NCBI RefSeq assembly: GCF_020740795.1
Contig: NC_067285.1
Span: forward strand, 34,791,318 to 34,855,317
DNA length: 64,000 nucleotides
Reading direction: 5' to 3'
Source: Apus apus
Lineage: Eukaryota > Chordata > Aves > Apodiformes > Apodidae
The stretch's first letter is position 1; each line of letters begins with the position of its first letter. The translations under genes and the position numbers were made by a program. Shown one piece after another: positions 37,201 to 64,000 of this stretch. The notes under the pieces were generated by a model. The model was given only the letters and a program-made list of their open reading frames with translations. It had not been told where the DNA came from and made no database searches.

Positions 37201-38092
37201 TCCTGACATAGTACTTCAGTGGACTGGGTTTCAGTCCTGGAAAATAATGTTCAAAAAATTGACTTGTGTTGTTAGAAGCAGCAGGGACACATTTCTCATG
37301 TTCTAGAGACAGACCCTTTTGGCAGACTGCCTGCACTGTAGGATCTGTTCAGTAAAGGAGTCTGGTAGAGAGATCTTTCCTTGTCTTTCTGAGAGCCCTT
37401 CTGCAGAAGGTTGGCATGAGCAGAAAAAGCAGAGTTACCATGTTATTTTTCACTGCTCCCTATCATTCTGTTTATTTCTAGGCTCTGGAAGTGACTGTGT
37501 TAGGATCTCAAGGGCAAGATGTCTTCTCCCTCTGCCTTGGAGAAGGAGCTGCACAAGCAGTAGAGGGGAGCTCAGGGCTAGGCTCTCCTGGTGGCATGAA
37601 AAAAACCCAGGAAGACCTCTGGGTTTTCCCATGCTGTGTTGATATAGATACCCTTGGGTGGCTGTGTTTTCAAGGAGCTTTTCTTCTAGTATCAACCATT
37701 CCCATTCATCTACGTGGTTTGTTGTTTGTTTGTTTTTAAAAAAAGTTCCATTGAGTTTAAGAGGATCACATCTTCCCTACCATGTTCCTGCATGTAGACA
37801 GGTTTAGAGAAGTAGAGAGCAAAGGTCTTTCAGTAAGTGCTGAGAATCATTTTCCCAACTATGAGCCTGTGACAGTTGCACTTAATTCAACTCTTCCCTT
37901 CTGGACAGGAAAAACAAGGAAAGATGGAAAAGCTCTCCATTCTGTAAAGGTGAATGGTATTGGGGAAAGGTGTGTTTGAGAGCTTGTTCTTTATCATGTG
38001 TCTTTTACTTTTAGGCAGAATTGGACCTTAAGAGGCTTCGAGACCCACTGCAGGTTCACCTGCCCATCCAGCAAATTGATGAGAAGGACTGA
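25223..38092 (+). CDS. MCU: Mitochondrial calcium uniporter pore subunit, exons 2-8 (5' partial)
   Basis: This is the gene-level span. MCU forms the Ca2+-selective pore of the uniporter in the inner mitochondrial membrane. Seven exons with GT-AG borders join in frame: 25223-25292, 29290-29460, 30354-30458, 33676-33836, 34302-34505, 36710-36826 and 38015-38092. The joined 906 nt give 301 residues plus TGA, exactly the human length from residue 51 on. Seen in order are the matrix N-terminal domain, the first coiled coil, TM1, the WDIMEP selectivity-filter loop, TM2 and the C-terminal coiled coil. Regulatory residues retained by alignment with human from memory are Ser92, Cys97, Asp131, Asp147, Ser259, Asp261 and Glu264. 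Exon 1, with the start codon and most of the mitochondrial presequence, lies upstream of the window. The paralogue MCUB is unlikely because the match to MCU is near-identical through the N-terminal domain and pore. Confidence 0.97.
25293..29289. other. MCU intron 2
   Basis: This 4.0-kb GT-AG intron has no recognised repeat or RNA gene. It has T runs at about 26777 and 27569, and a compact AT-rich patch at 25915-25965. Confidence 0.85.
29290..29460 (+). CDS. MCU: MCU exon 3 (N-terminal matrix domain, first half)
   Basis: This 171-nt exon lies after CTTTGTAG and before GTACTG. It encodes the first beta-grasp-like half of the matrix N-terminal domain, from [13 protein letters not shown] through [13 protein letters not shown] to [17 protein letters not shown] keeps Ser92 (phosphorylation site in the human protein) and Cys97 (redox-sensing cysteine in the human protein). 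It leaves in phase 1 and the split codon with exon 4 makes Asp131 of the acidic regulatory patch. Human Arg89 is Ser here. Confidence 0.97.
29461..30353. other. MCU intron 3
   Basis: This 0.9-kb GT-AG intron interrupts the Asp131 codon. Nothing else is recognised. Confidence 0.9.
30354..30458 (+). CDS. MCU: MCU exon 4 (N-terminal matrix domain, second half)
   Basis: This 105-nt exon starts after CCTTGCAG and ends before GTAAAC. It encodes [20 protein letters not shown] through YHVRPPKR, finishing the matrix N-terminal domain. Asp147 of the divalent-cation-binding patch sits in LLLLDD. It leaves in phase 1; the last G combines with AG of exon 5 to give Glu where human MCU has Asp. Confidence 0.97.
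30459..32434. other. MCU intron 4, before the CR1
   Basis: An AT-rich stretch at 30700-31050 has several TAATTA/AATTAG motifs, and there is a G run near 31974-31983. No exon is recognised. Intron 4 continues through the CR1 to 33675. Confidence 0.85.
32435..33219 (+). mobile_element. CR1 LINE, 785 bp, with open ORF2 C-terminal remnant
   Basis: The copy starts near ATGAAATTCAACCAGGGCAA and ends with the CR1 tail TTCTGTGATTCTGTGATT. One frame stays open from 32414 to 33208 (264 codons) and reads as the C-terminal part of a CR1 reverse transcriptase: [40 protein letters not shown] and [15 protein letters not shown]. The catalytic reverse-transcriptase core and endonuclease are missing, so it is a dead 5'-truncated copy. 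It lies in MCU intron 4, sense to MCU. Confidence 0.95.
33220..33675. other. MCU intron 4, after the CR1
   Basis: This is 456 bp of unique sequence ending in a T-rich tract and CCTAG of exon 5. Nothing else is seen. Confidence 0.85.
33676..33836 (+). CDS. MCU: MCU exon 5 (linker and first coiled coil)
   Basis: This 161-nt exon lies after a T-rich tract and CCTAG and before GTGAGA. It encodes [16 protein letters not shown] through [13 protein letters not shown]. The second half is a charged amphipathic helix, the coiled coil that precedes TM1. Cys191 of human MCU is kept (ALCIEE). It ends in phase 0. Confidence 0.97.
33837..34301. other. MCU intron 5
   Basis: This 465-bp GT-AG intron has no recognised element. 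Confidence 0.92.
34302..34505 (+). CDS. MCU: MCU exon 6 (TM1, DIME selectivity filter, TM2)
   Basis: This 204-nt, 68-codon exon in phase 0 lies after CTCCTGCAG and before GTAGGA. It holds the whole pore: TM1 ([19 protein letters not shown]), the intermembrane loop [11 protein letters not shown] and TM2 ([17 protein letters not shown]). The Asp and Glu of DIME that form the Ca2+ filter are encoded at 34425-34436. Ser259, the Ru360-sensitivity residue in human MCU, is conserved just before Trp260. The exon is essentially identical to human apart from a few residues near its start. Confidence 0.98.
34506..36040. other. MCU intron 6, before the LTR
   Basis: No exon or repeat is recognised. The intron continues through the LTR to 36709. 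Confidence 0.85.
36041..36561 (+). mobile_element. ERVL-like solo LTR in MCU intron 6
   Basis: The element begins TGTACTGGTTCTGGCTGGGA and ends GGGGTCAGCCCACC...ACCACA, a TG...CA pair about 521 bp apart. The middle with GAGTTCATGTTCTTCACAGC and CAGTGCTTGTACATCATCGA matches the common avian ERVL LTR as I know it. AATAAA lies at 36304-36309. No internal retroviral sequence adjoins it, so it is a solo LTR. I found no clean 5-bp target duplication. It is sense to MCU and ends 148 bp before exon 7. Confidence 0.85.
36710..36826 (+). CDS. MCU: MCU exon 7 (post-TM2 matrix helix)
   Basis: This 117-nt, 39-codon exon in phase 0 lies after CCTGTTTTAG and before GTAACA. It encodes [19 protein letters not shown] through [10 protein letters not shown], the matrix-side helix after TM2. 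It begins only 148 bp after the end of a solo LTR at 36041-36561, so its branch point and polypyrimidine tract sit in a short strip of original intron. Confidence 0.96.
36827..38014. other. MCU intron 7
   Basis: This 1.2-kb GT-AG intron ends ACTTTTAG. Nothing is recognised within it. Confidence 0.9.
38015..38092 (+). CDS. MCU: MCU exon 8, coding part with stop
   Basis: These 78 nt follow ACTTTTAG. They encode [20 protein letters not shown] and end IDEKD followed by TGA at 38090-38092. The human protein ends GEKD. This is the C-terminal coiled-coil tail in the matrix. The exon continues into a 3' UTR of about 1.9 kb. Confidence 0.96.
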   Translation, partial: AELDLKRLRDPLQVHLPIQQIDEKD

Positions 38093-39575
38093 TCAGCAAA
38101 GAAGCTCTGAACCCCGGCAACAAACCTGTTCATAGCTCTTGCCTTTTTAATTAAAGCATTGCAGGTGGAAGCTGGGAGGTGGTGTGGGGGTGGAGGGTTT
38201 TTACCTTTAATCAAGACAAAAGGACTGGAGGGGGGGGGATCTCTTAAATCTGAAGATGGGACATTGTGGATTGTTAGTTCTGAAAAGGGCTTAGCCTAAA
38301 CGGTCGTATTTAAAGATGAATGGCAACTGTGTACAAATACAGGATTGGGGGGGGTTAAGGAAGAGAATTGTAATGCTGGGATGTAGGGGTTGTCTTCTTC
38401 CAGCTTTGCAGGGTCTGCCTCTTGATAAGACACCAGCAGCCTGCTCAGCTTTTTAAATTTTCCTTTACCTGATTCAGATTTCTCTTTTTCTCTCTCAAAA
38501 CGAAACGCGAGAGGGGGGGGGAAAAAAACCCACCACAAAAACAGAACAAAGAATCCAAGCCACCTGGAGCTATGCCTGGTGACCAGAACCTGTGCTCCAC
38601 GGCCACTAACACGCACACTTCTGATCAGACCTGGTCTCTTTTATAAAGTTCCTACAAGACTGCTTTCTACTGGAAAACCGTGAGCTTCCCCTTCCCAGCC
38701 CACCCCGTGTGCTCCACTGACTTCCTCCTTTGCTTATTTGTAGCACAGATGGGTTGTAGCCCAGTGAGAGAAGGAATGAGTTGTCTTCTGGACATCTGAT
38801 AATTGATCTTTTGGATTATTCCATAATAACTATATAAACTCTGCGTCCCAATGCCCTTGAGCTCCTTCTAGAAATCAATGGCAGCATTGCATGAGAAGTT
38901 TTTTAATATTCAGTCTTAAGAGAGGGAGATTCCCCTCTTCCTACCCCAAGTCTGATAGCCACCTGGACTATGAAATTATGAAGGCTTCAAGGATTTTGAA
39001 ACTGTTGCAGAATCATGTTTTCCTGCTTTTAAATGAACAGTTTTGGAACAAGGAGTAATTAAATGTGATCGTTGGCTGCTTGTGTCACGAGATGAAAGGT
39101 CTCAGATATGGTCAAAGCATTTTCTTTGCCCAGAGGCTTTATGAAAGCCTGAGGCTCTCACAGTGCAAGACACAGAACTACTTCAGTTCTCCAGCACTTA
39201 CTTACCCCCTACTTAAGTAGCTTTAAGTGAACTTTGTGCCCACAGGTCAGAATTTCTTGGGAGTGGCTAATGACATCTTTTAATCTTAGCTAAAAGAAAT
39301 AGAGGAAGGAAAGTCAACCCATTGCCCTCTCTTCTAGCCGAGGCTGGCTGATTTCTAAGCAGATAAAACATCTCTTCATGCAGAGCAGGTCAGTCTGTTT
39401 TAGCATCCTGCTGATAAATACTGTGGAGACAGGATGAAGGTGGGAGAAGGGCACAGCTTTATATATGGAAAATCTGGCTGCTTTTTTCATGTTTCACTAC
39501 TGCTCCTGTGTCATGGAAAGAGGCTTCTCTTTTTTTTTTCCTTTGGAGAACCATGTTTTAAAAAAATAGGAAAGA

Positions 39576-39581
39576 AATAAA
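39576..39581 (+). terminator. MCU: Alternative polyadenylation signal AATAAA in MCU 3' UTR
   Basis: AATAAA lies inside AAAGAAATAAAACAAAT, about 400 nt before the distal signal. It is a plausible weaker or alternative site. Confidence 0.4.
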
Positions 39582-39983
39582 ACAAATCAGTGTTAACTAG
39601 ATGCCAGGTGCCTTGCAGATGTGGAAACACAGCTGGAATTGCTGCCTCTTCTCACTCAATGGCATGTTGGACCGACTGGGTGCATGTTTCTAGGTTGTTT
39701 TTTTTCCCTTCCCCTTTTCCTCTGTCTTTCAATTACCTTGTGTGATTTTTTTTTTTAAATCTGTTTTATCCTGTTTGTGTGGTGAGTTTTAAAGGGAAAA
39801 AAAATGAACACGATCCTGTAGCTGAATCCTTGGTGTGTGTTTGGGATGAGGGAGGGAGCATGGAGAAAAGTCCTTCTTTAAAAAAAAAACAAACAAAACC
39901 AAACACAAAAAAAAACCCTGAACATGTGTAAAATCCTGTATCATTTATGAAATATGTATAAAAGAGCAATGTACTTCTGGAAC

Positions 39984-39989
39984 AATAAA
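39984..39989 (+). terminator. MCU: Polyadenylation signal AATAAA, probable MCU 3' end
   Basis: This is a canonical hexamer (GGAACAATAAATAAC) about 1.9 kb after the MCU stop codon, followed by sequence with GGTGCTCTTG. It is the last canonical signal before a clearly different intergenic stretch, so I take it as the main 3' end. No transcript data support this. Confidence 0.65.
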
Positions 39990-40326
39990 TAACTATTCAA
40001 TTTTTGAATCGGTGCTCTTGAATAACATTATTTTCCCCAGCTGAAGTAAGAAGATTGTCCATGTGGCTACTCTGTCCTGAGTTTCCTCCATTTCTTTTTG
40101 TTTAGGTGGTTTCTTCTTGACCTTACCTCACTGAGGCCGTGGTGATGCAGATAATAGCTTTCCTGAAGAAGCTTGGATGGAGATCCTGCTGCCATGCCTA
40201 GCTGCCTAACACAGGGATCTCAGGAGCAGTTGAGGTGGTGAGGTAGAGGTAGAGATGTTTGGTCTAACAAAGATCTGCCTTTGTTTGACCAGCATAGTAG
40301 CCCCATGTGGATGCTGACAAAATCTA

Positions 40327-40361
40327 GATAAGAATATATATTGTAGGATAAGAATATATAT
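40327..40361 (+). repeat. 20-bp direct duplication
   Basis: GATAAGAATATATAT occurs at 40327 and again at 40347, a small local tandem duplication in the MCU-OIT3 intergenic region. Confidence 0.8.
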
Positions 40362-43341
40362 GGGCACGTAATGCCCAGCCACCTGAAATGTGCCAAGTGG
40401 TGTCAGTGTATTTCTACATGACATTCAAGTGCTGTTTTGGAGGAAAACTGAAGTTTTGAAAAAGCTTCTGTTACTTCCTTTCTGAGCCCTTGAATGGTAG
40501 TGGTCTGATGTGTCTTGGTGACCTGTTGTGTGTTCATGAACTTTGGGAACCAGCAGGCTGGACTTTGCCCTACCTTTGGGATGTTAGGGTGAGACACTTG
40601 GTGCCAGAAGATTTTTATCATGTCTATTGACTGTTTAAAAAAAAAATAATAATACTCCATGATTTACCAGTTCTTAAAACAGTCACCACTGCCCTGTGTT
40701 TTTTGAAGTCAGGAGGGGCTGGAAGTTGCTGTGGTCTGCCTTTAATCACTGTTAAAACTGAGTTCAGCAGTGCTGACAAACCCTCTTTCTCCAAGCACCC
40801 TGTGCTCTGCTGCTGTGTACAGGTGCTGCCCTCTCTCTAGACAAATTGCTTGGAACAGTTGCATAAGGATCTCATCCTTTTTAGCACCCAGAAGAACAGA
40901 AGACATTGACATCCAGCACCTCACTCCCTATTTTCAAAGCAAGAAAATGCTGTGACAAAATTGTTCCTGCACATGCTTTTATGTTCTAGAGATGATGTGG
41001 GAAAAGGAGTAAAATAAAAGCCTACCATGGTACCCTGAGGTACAGGCTGTCTGGTGGGTCTTGTTAGTCTGTACCCCAGAATATTGCTCCCTCCCTCCTC
41101 TCTGCACCACCAGTGCATGTGTGGTCTCTGCTGGGGGTGGGTGCCATGCCACAAACCTCAAACCTTGGTGCTTCTCCTTGTGCTGCCCTTGAATGCTGAC
41201 AGTGAAGGGGAGGCTGATGCTTGTTGGCTCTCCTGATGGGCACTCTTGTACATGGGCACTGACAAACTCTGGCAGTAGGGTTTTTCCTGCTGAGGAGCCA
41301 GGCAGGTACCAGGGTCCTGTCCCACTGGCAGCACTTGAAGAGCCAGCAGTGCTGCCTGAATCTTCATGTGCCACTGTGTGCTGTGGATCCTGTGAAGAGT
41401 GAGCAGCTGTGTGCACTGCAGTGTTCTGATGCAGCTTTTTCTACCCATGTTGTTATTCATTTGCTGAACCTCTCTTCCCTCTCTTTCTGGGAGGAAGCTT
41501 CCAAATAAGCACGCTCCAATTCCAAAATTGCCTGGAGAAATGCATTAGGTTCTCTCTTTGCCCTACCTGCAAGGCTCTATCTCTGGAGAGGTGTTTGTGG
41601 CTCCTCTTTCCTGAAAAGCAAAGGAGAGACCTTTTTTCTTTTCCCCTGTAACCCTTCTGACCTGGCAGGCACTGCTGATGATCACCTTTCTGCAAGTTCT
41701 TATGCTTTACTGTTGGTTCGAGGAGGATTTGCATGATGCTCTGAAGCTGCTGTTGGCTACCAGACCTTGGCACTCTCAGTCAAGTGAAGCTGGCCAAGTT
41801 ACCCTGTCTTGGAGCCAGTGAAGCAATTTTCATCTCAGCTGTGTTTTTTGTGGGGAGCTGTATCTCTGCAAACTGCATTCCTCTGTGCCACGTTGTATGA
41901 CTTCATTTTCACACAGGAAGGTTTGTGTCTGAACTATTTTTCTACCTCTTGCAAGAGATTTCAATTATTCCCTTTAAAAAATAAATTAATTATATACTGA
42001 CATCAAAGGGACAAAAAGCAAAGTACAGGAATGGAAATAAAACTTTCAGTGTATCTAAGCCCTGAAGTATGTGAGAAGCTGGTCTTATGCTGTACCCTTG
42101 TGGCTCTGTGGACTTGGAAAAGCTGGGTCCTACTCCCTGCCTCATTTTGCAACTGAGTCTGTGCCCTAGATCCTCCATCTGCAAGTGGAGGATCATGGAA
42201 AATACACTGGGTTCTGTGGAGAAACACTCTCAAAACACCAACTTCTGCATCGCAGGGCTCCACTGAGGGAAAGGAAGTAACTGCTGCTCTTCACTAGGAG
42301 TTCTGTACTTGTCTGATTTTAATGGGGTCTTGGTATGGCACGTTCTTGTGTCGAGTTTGCTCGTGCTTCATCAACCTTGTGTTCACTCCCTGATCTCAAC
42401 AGCCTTACCCATTGGCCCTGGGACACCTTGTTTACAGCAGCAAGGCCTATCTTAAGTCCTTGACATCCGTGTAATCCATCTCTGCAGCCTGTCAGGGCTT
42501 ATTGTGAACGTACATCCTCAAAGCAATTGCAGACAGGGATCCTGTCCTGCAGGTCGAGTTGTCCTCTCTCTCAGGGGCAGGAAGTGCTGATTAGCTCTTC
42601 CGCATGCTCCTTCCAGGCTGCAGGAGCTACTTCTGCCCCAAGAGCTGTTCTTCATACACCCTGCTTCCATTAAGCACTGATGTGTCTTGAGAGCTGGCTC
42701 TGACAGAGACAAGGCTAGCTTCAGCCAACACCAAAGTGTCTTTATTCCTAAGTCCAGTACAAACTGTGTGTGGCTTTCCAGCCTAGACAATGTTTGGAGG
42801 ATTTTAATTCCTTGAGTAAGGATGGTAAAGCCCTCTAAATCTTTGGGAGGGGCAAGAAGCATGATTTCCCCCTGCAAAACTTACCATCCTTCCTTGAATT
42901 GACAGTAAACATAACCAGGCTGGCACAGCAGAATGTTTGGCAGAGCCCAGCTCTTGGTTACCAAAATGAAATTCCGGCCCTCTGTTTAAATATTGCCTTC
43001 CCTCTTCATCTATTTGAACACATCCCAATGGTTACTTTTAAGAAATACTAGCTTGATCACGTTTCTTTTTGCTTCTTGGGACGTCAGGCTCACTCATCTT
43101 TGGGGTAGGGAAGTGGAGGTCAGGAACAACAGTTTTACCAGATCTGCCTTGAGAGTGCAGGCCCCGCAGCATAGAGTACTCAATTGGGTTTGTGTCCTCT
43201 CTCCTGTTTGCAGGAGGGATTTTTGTTTGGGTTTTTTCCCCCTCCTTCCCCTCTCAGGAATAATTCCTGAGAGGAATAGTTGTTCCAGCTCCCTGAGGCA
43301 TATATTTGCAGTACCCTATTCAAATGCAGGCTGCTGCTGCT

Positions 43342-43354
43342 GGGGGGGGGGGGG
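43342..43354 (+). repeat. Poly-G run (13 G)
   Basis: This is an uninterrupted run of 13 G after CTGCTGCTGCT, followed by CGGG. Length at such runs is error-prone in sequencing and assembly. Confidence 0.9.
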
Positions 43355-45467
43355 CGGGAGTGGAGCTGGAGCTGTGTACATCTCCTGAAATAACTTGCCA
43401 AGCAAAGAGACAGGGCTGATAGAAGAGTTGCTTCTGCTGGTGTTTCTTCCAGAAGACTGAGGTGGTCTTGGTCTTTCCTGTGGGTCCCAAAAGCATTCAG
43501 AGGCTGTACACTGAATCTTCTCCAGTCTTAGACTAGTTTTCTTGAGCTAGATGTTATGGTGATTTAGGATAGTGTCATCTCTGGGAATGCTGAGGCACGT
43601 CCTGCCTCAATCCATTTTGGAGAACTTGATAAGGGTCTCTTTGTGACACTCTTGAGGCTCAAAACTGCTAAGATGTAGTTAATTTCCTGATTTTAATTGT
43701 CAGCTGCCAGTCACATAAAACTGTCAAAACCTTGCTAGTGGCAGACCTAATCTACCACCTACAAAGATAAAAGCAACTGGTAATGAAATGGTTCAGAGAA
43801 ATACACACGTCTCTATAACACAAATTCAATTCAACGTTGTCAGTTTTATTTACCCAGGATCTTAAGTATGAATCAACCCCTGAATGAAAATGGCAAAATA
43901 TAACTTCCTGTGGCTGGTTGGATTATTCTCTGTTCAATTTTAGTTTCTCTTCTGGGAATTCACATAATCACCTTCTGAGGGTTATCTGCCTTGCTAGCTG
44001 TGCTCTGTGAATTTGTTCTCCTTTCTTGTTGTTGAAAAAAAACAACACCCCACTTCTGGGATGGCAGAGCTGTCAGCACAATCTAGCCACAGAAGTGATG
44101 AGGTTTTAGTGATGGTGGGAGCAATGATAGTCATTTATAAAGCCTCTAGAGTCATTCACTCTGGAAGAGGCTCCTCTGCTGGGGTGGAGCAGAGCAGCAT
44201 CTTGCACTTCACTGCCAGGGAAACAGGCAGACAGAGAAGGGCCACTGGGAACAATCTCTACAAAGCAGGGAGTTGGCCAACCCCCTGTCTCATACAGGCT
44301 CAGTATGAAAATAACTGTGGGTTTTCTTCCTTCTGGGATTGGACTGTTATTCCTGATACCAGCCTGCTGTAGAAATGCAGGGTGTGAGAGAAATGCCTAT
44401 GCTTGCATGGTGGTGCAGTTACTATGAGCTTAGCTGGACTCTCTGCTGATGGAGAGCTTTCTGCCTGGGGTGATTTCCTGGAGGAGAACTCCATGACCAA
44501 AACTGTCCCACAGCTGATGAGGATGAGAGGGAAGATCCCTTTTTGCTTCTCCGTGTTGGCCTGGGTACCTTTTGCTGCCAGCCACAGTTTGCCTTGGTAG
44601 ATCACAGATTTTGGTGTGCTACATCTCTTCTATAGCCAGAACACGTGGTTAGGACCTGCAACTCACTCCAGTTTGTTTTGGACTGGTAAGGCAGAAGTTC
44701 TCCATGACTCAATTTTGCATGGGAGTTAAGCCAACAATGTTGGGTTTATTGGTTGTTGATTTGTTTCTTAATGCTACAGCAGAAAAATGTCGCGATTTGC
44801 CTTGTTTGATAATCTTAATGCAACCACCAGGTTGTGTGACCAGGAGTGGAAAGGGTCTTTGTGCAGCATAGGAACAGCTTATTTCCCTGCAGGACACCAG
44901 TCCTTCACTTTGACTGATGTTCCCATTGTAGCTCTGCTCTGAGCACTCGGCTGCAATCGCTGCTCGGAAGGATCAGTTCTCCTCCTTTGGCCACTGTTTC
45001 CTGCAGTGAAGGCCCTTTAGCCAGTTTTCTGCCTGTGGGGAGCCATGAAGTCATATGACTTGTGGAAAGAGCAGAGATAACAACAAGCACCCATCTGTTC
45101 TTCTTTTCCATCCCTTCGGGATGTCCTGGTTAGAGTTCTTCTCCGGATAAGATAGTGAAGGTGTCACCGTGGGGCAGTCAGGCCAGAAAACAATAGCGGG
45201 CTGAGGCCAAAAAACAAGATTGATCAGTGAGTACATCTCTGTTGTCAATAAGGGGCAGAGCTGCTCTGTGGAGGTCAAGGCTGGAGCTGTACCCCACATC
45301 CCTTCAGCTTCTTCCTCTGATAAACTTCCAGGAGAGCTATCACACTTGCTCTTCGGAAAGCTTGAGGACAGAAGCTCCACTGAGAGGAAGGCTGCAAGAA
45401 CCACAGTGTGTGCAAGGGCTCTGAGGCCTCTGTCACTTCAGTGGTAACTGTTCCTTGGCTGAGTGGG

Positions 45468-64000
<18,533 letters not shown>

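Larger units (their letters stand above)
38093..40010 (+). other. MCU: MCU 3' UTR
   Basis: Non-coding sequence follows the TGA up to the vicinity of AATAAA at 39984-39989. I place the end about 20 nt beyond that signal; the exact cleavage site is inferred. The stretch holds several G runs (around 38230, 38345 and 38512) and an A-rich patch at 39879-39915. There are possible earlier signals at 38150 (ATTAAA) and 39576 (AATAAA). Confidence 0.75.
40011..45467. other. MCU-OIT3 intergenic region and OIT3 5' UTR/promoter region
   Basis: About 5.5 kb lie between the MCU poly(A) signal and the OIT3 start codon. No coding exon was recognised. The OIT3 promoter must lie in its right part, but I see no convincing TATA box close to the ATG, and the transcription start cannot be placed. 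A 20-bp duplication and a 13-G run are the only repeats noted. Confidence 0.6.

Noticed and set aside
44130..44160. TTTATAAAG near 44137 as an OIT3 TATA box
   Set aside because: It lies about 1.3 kb upstream of the start codon with no supporting upstream exon; too weak to call.

Overview
The window is avian nuclear DNA. Three things point to a bird: many 5'-truncated CR1 LINE copies ending in the ATTCTRTG-type 3' tail, ERVL-like solo LTRs, and vertebrate split genes with GT-AG introns of bird-like size. I cannot name the species. No gene is complete. Two protein-coding genes run head-to-tail on the + strand: MCU (mitochondrial calcium uniporter pore subunit), exons 2-8, and OIT3 (liver-specific ZP-domain protein, LZP), exons 1-7. 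MCU-OIT3 is the same neighbour order as on human 10q22 (from memory).

Layout. 1-25222 is the 3' part of MCU intron 1. It has no recognisable coding exon and holds four CR1 pieces, a 36-bp minisatellite and an LTR with an internal 48-50 bp tandem repeat. 25223-38092 holds MCU exons 2-8. These join in frame into 301 residues plus stop, matching human residues 51-351 with no net indel. Intron 4 holds a CR1 with a long open ORF2 remnant, and intron 6 holds a sense-oriented ERVL-like LTR only 148 bp upstream of exon 7. The MCU 3' UTR runs to a polyadenylation signal at 39984. 40010-45467 is intergenic. 45468-62544 holds OIT3 exons 1-7: a 64-nt first exon with the signal peptide, then the D8C-type cysteine-rich region, two EGF-like modules and most of the ZP domain. 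The last roughly 90 residues lie beyond the right edge. CR1 copies crowd OIT3 introns 2 and 5, including a head-to-head inverted pair.

The two genes are not known to act in one pathway. MCU acts in the inner mitochondrial membrane; OIT3 is a secretory-route liver protein. Most of the long open frames in the window are chance frames in introns or repeats.

I saw no evidence for a previously undescribed system. The useful results are exact exon boundaries, the two short first or early exons that ORF calling misses (MCU exon 2 and OIT3 exon 1), and several transposon insertions placed where they could affect splicing or polyadenylation.
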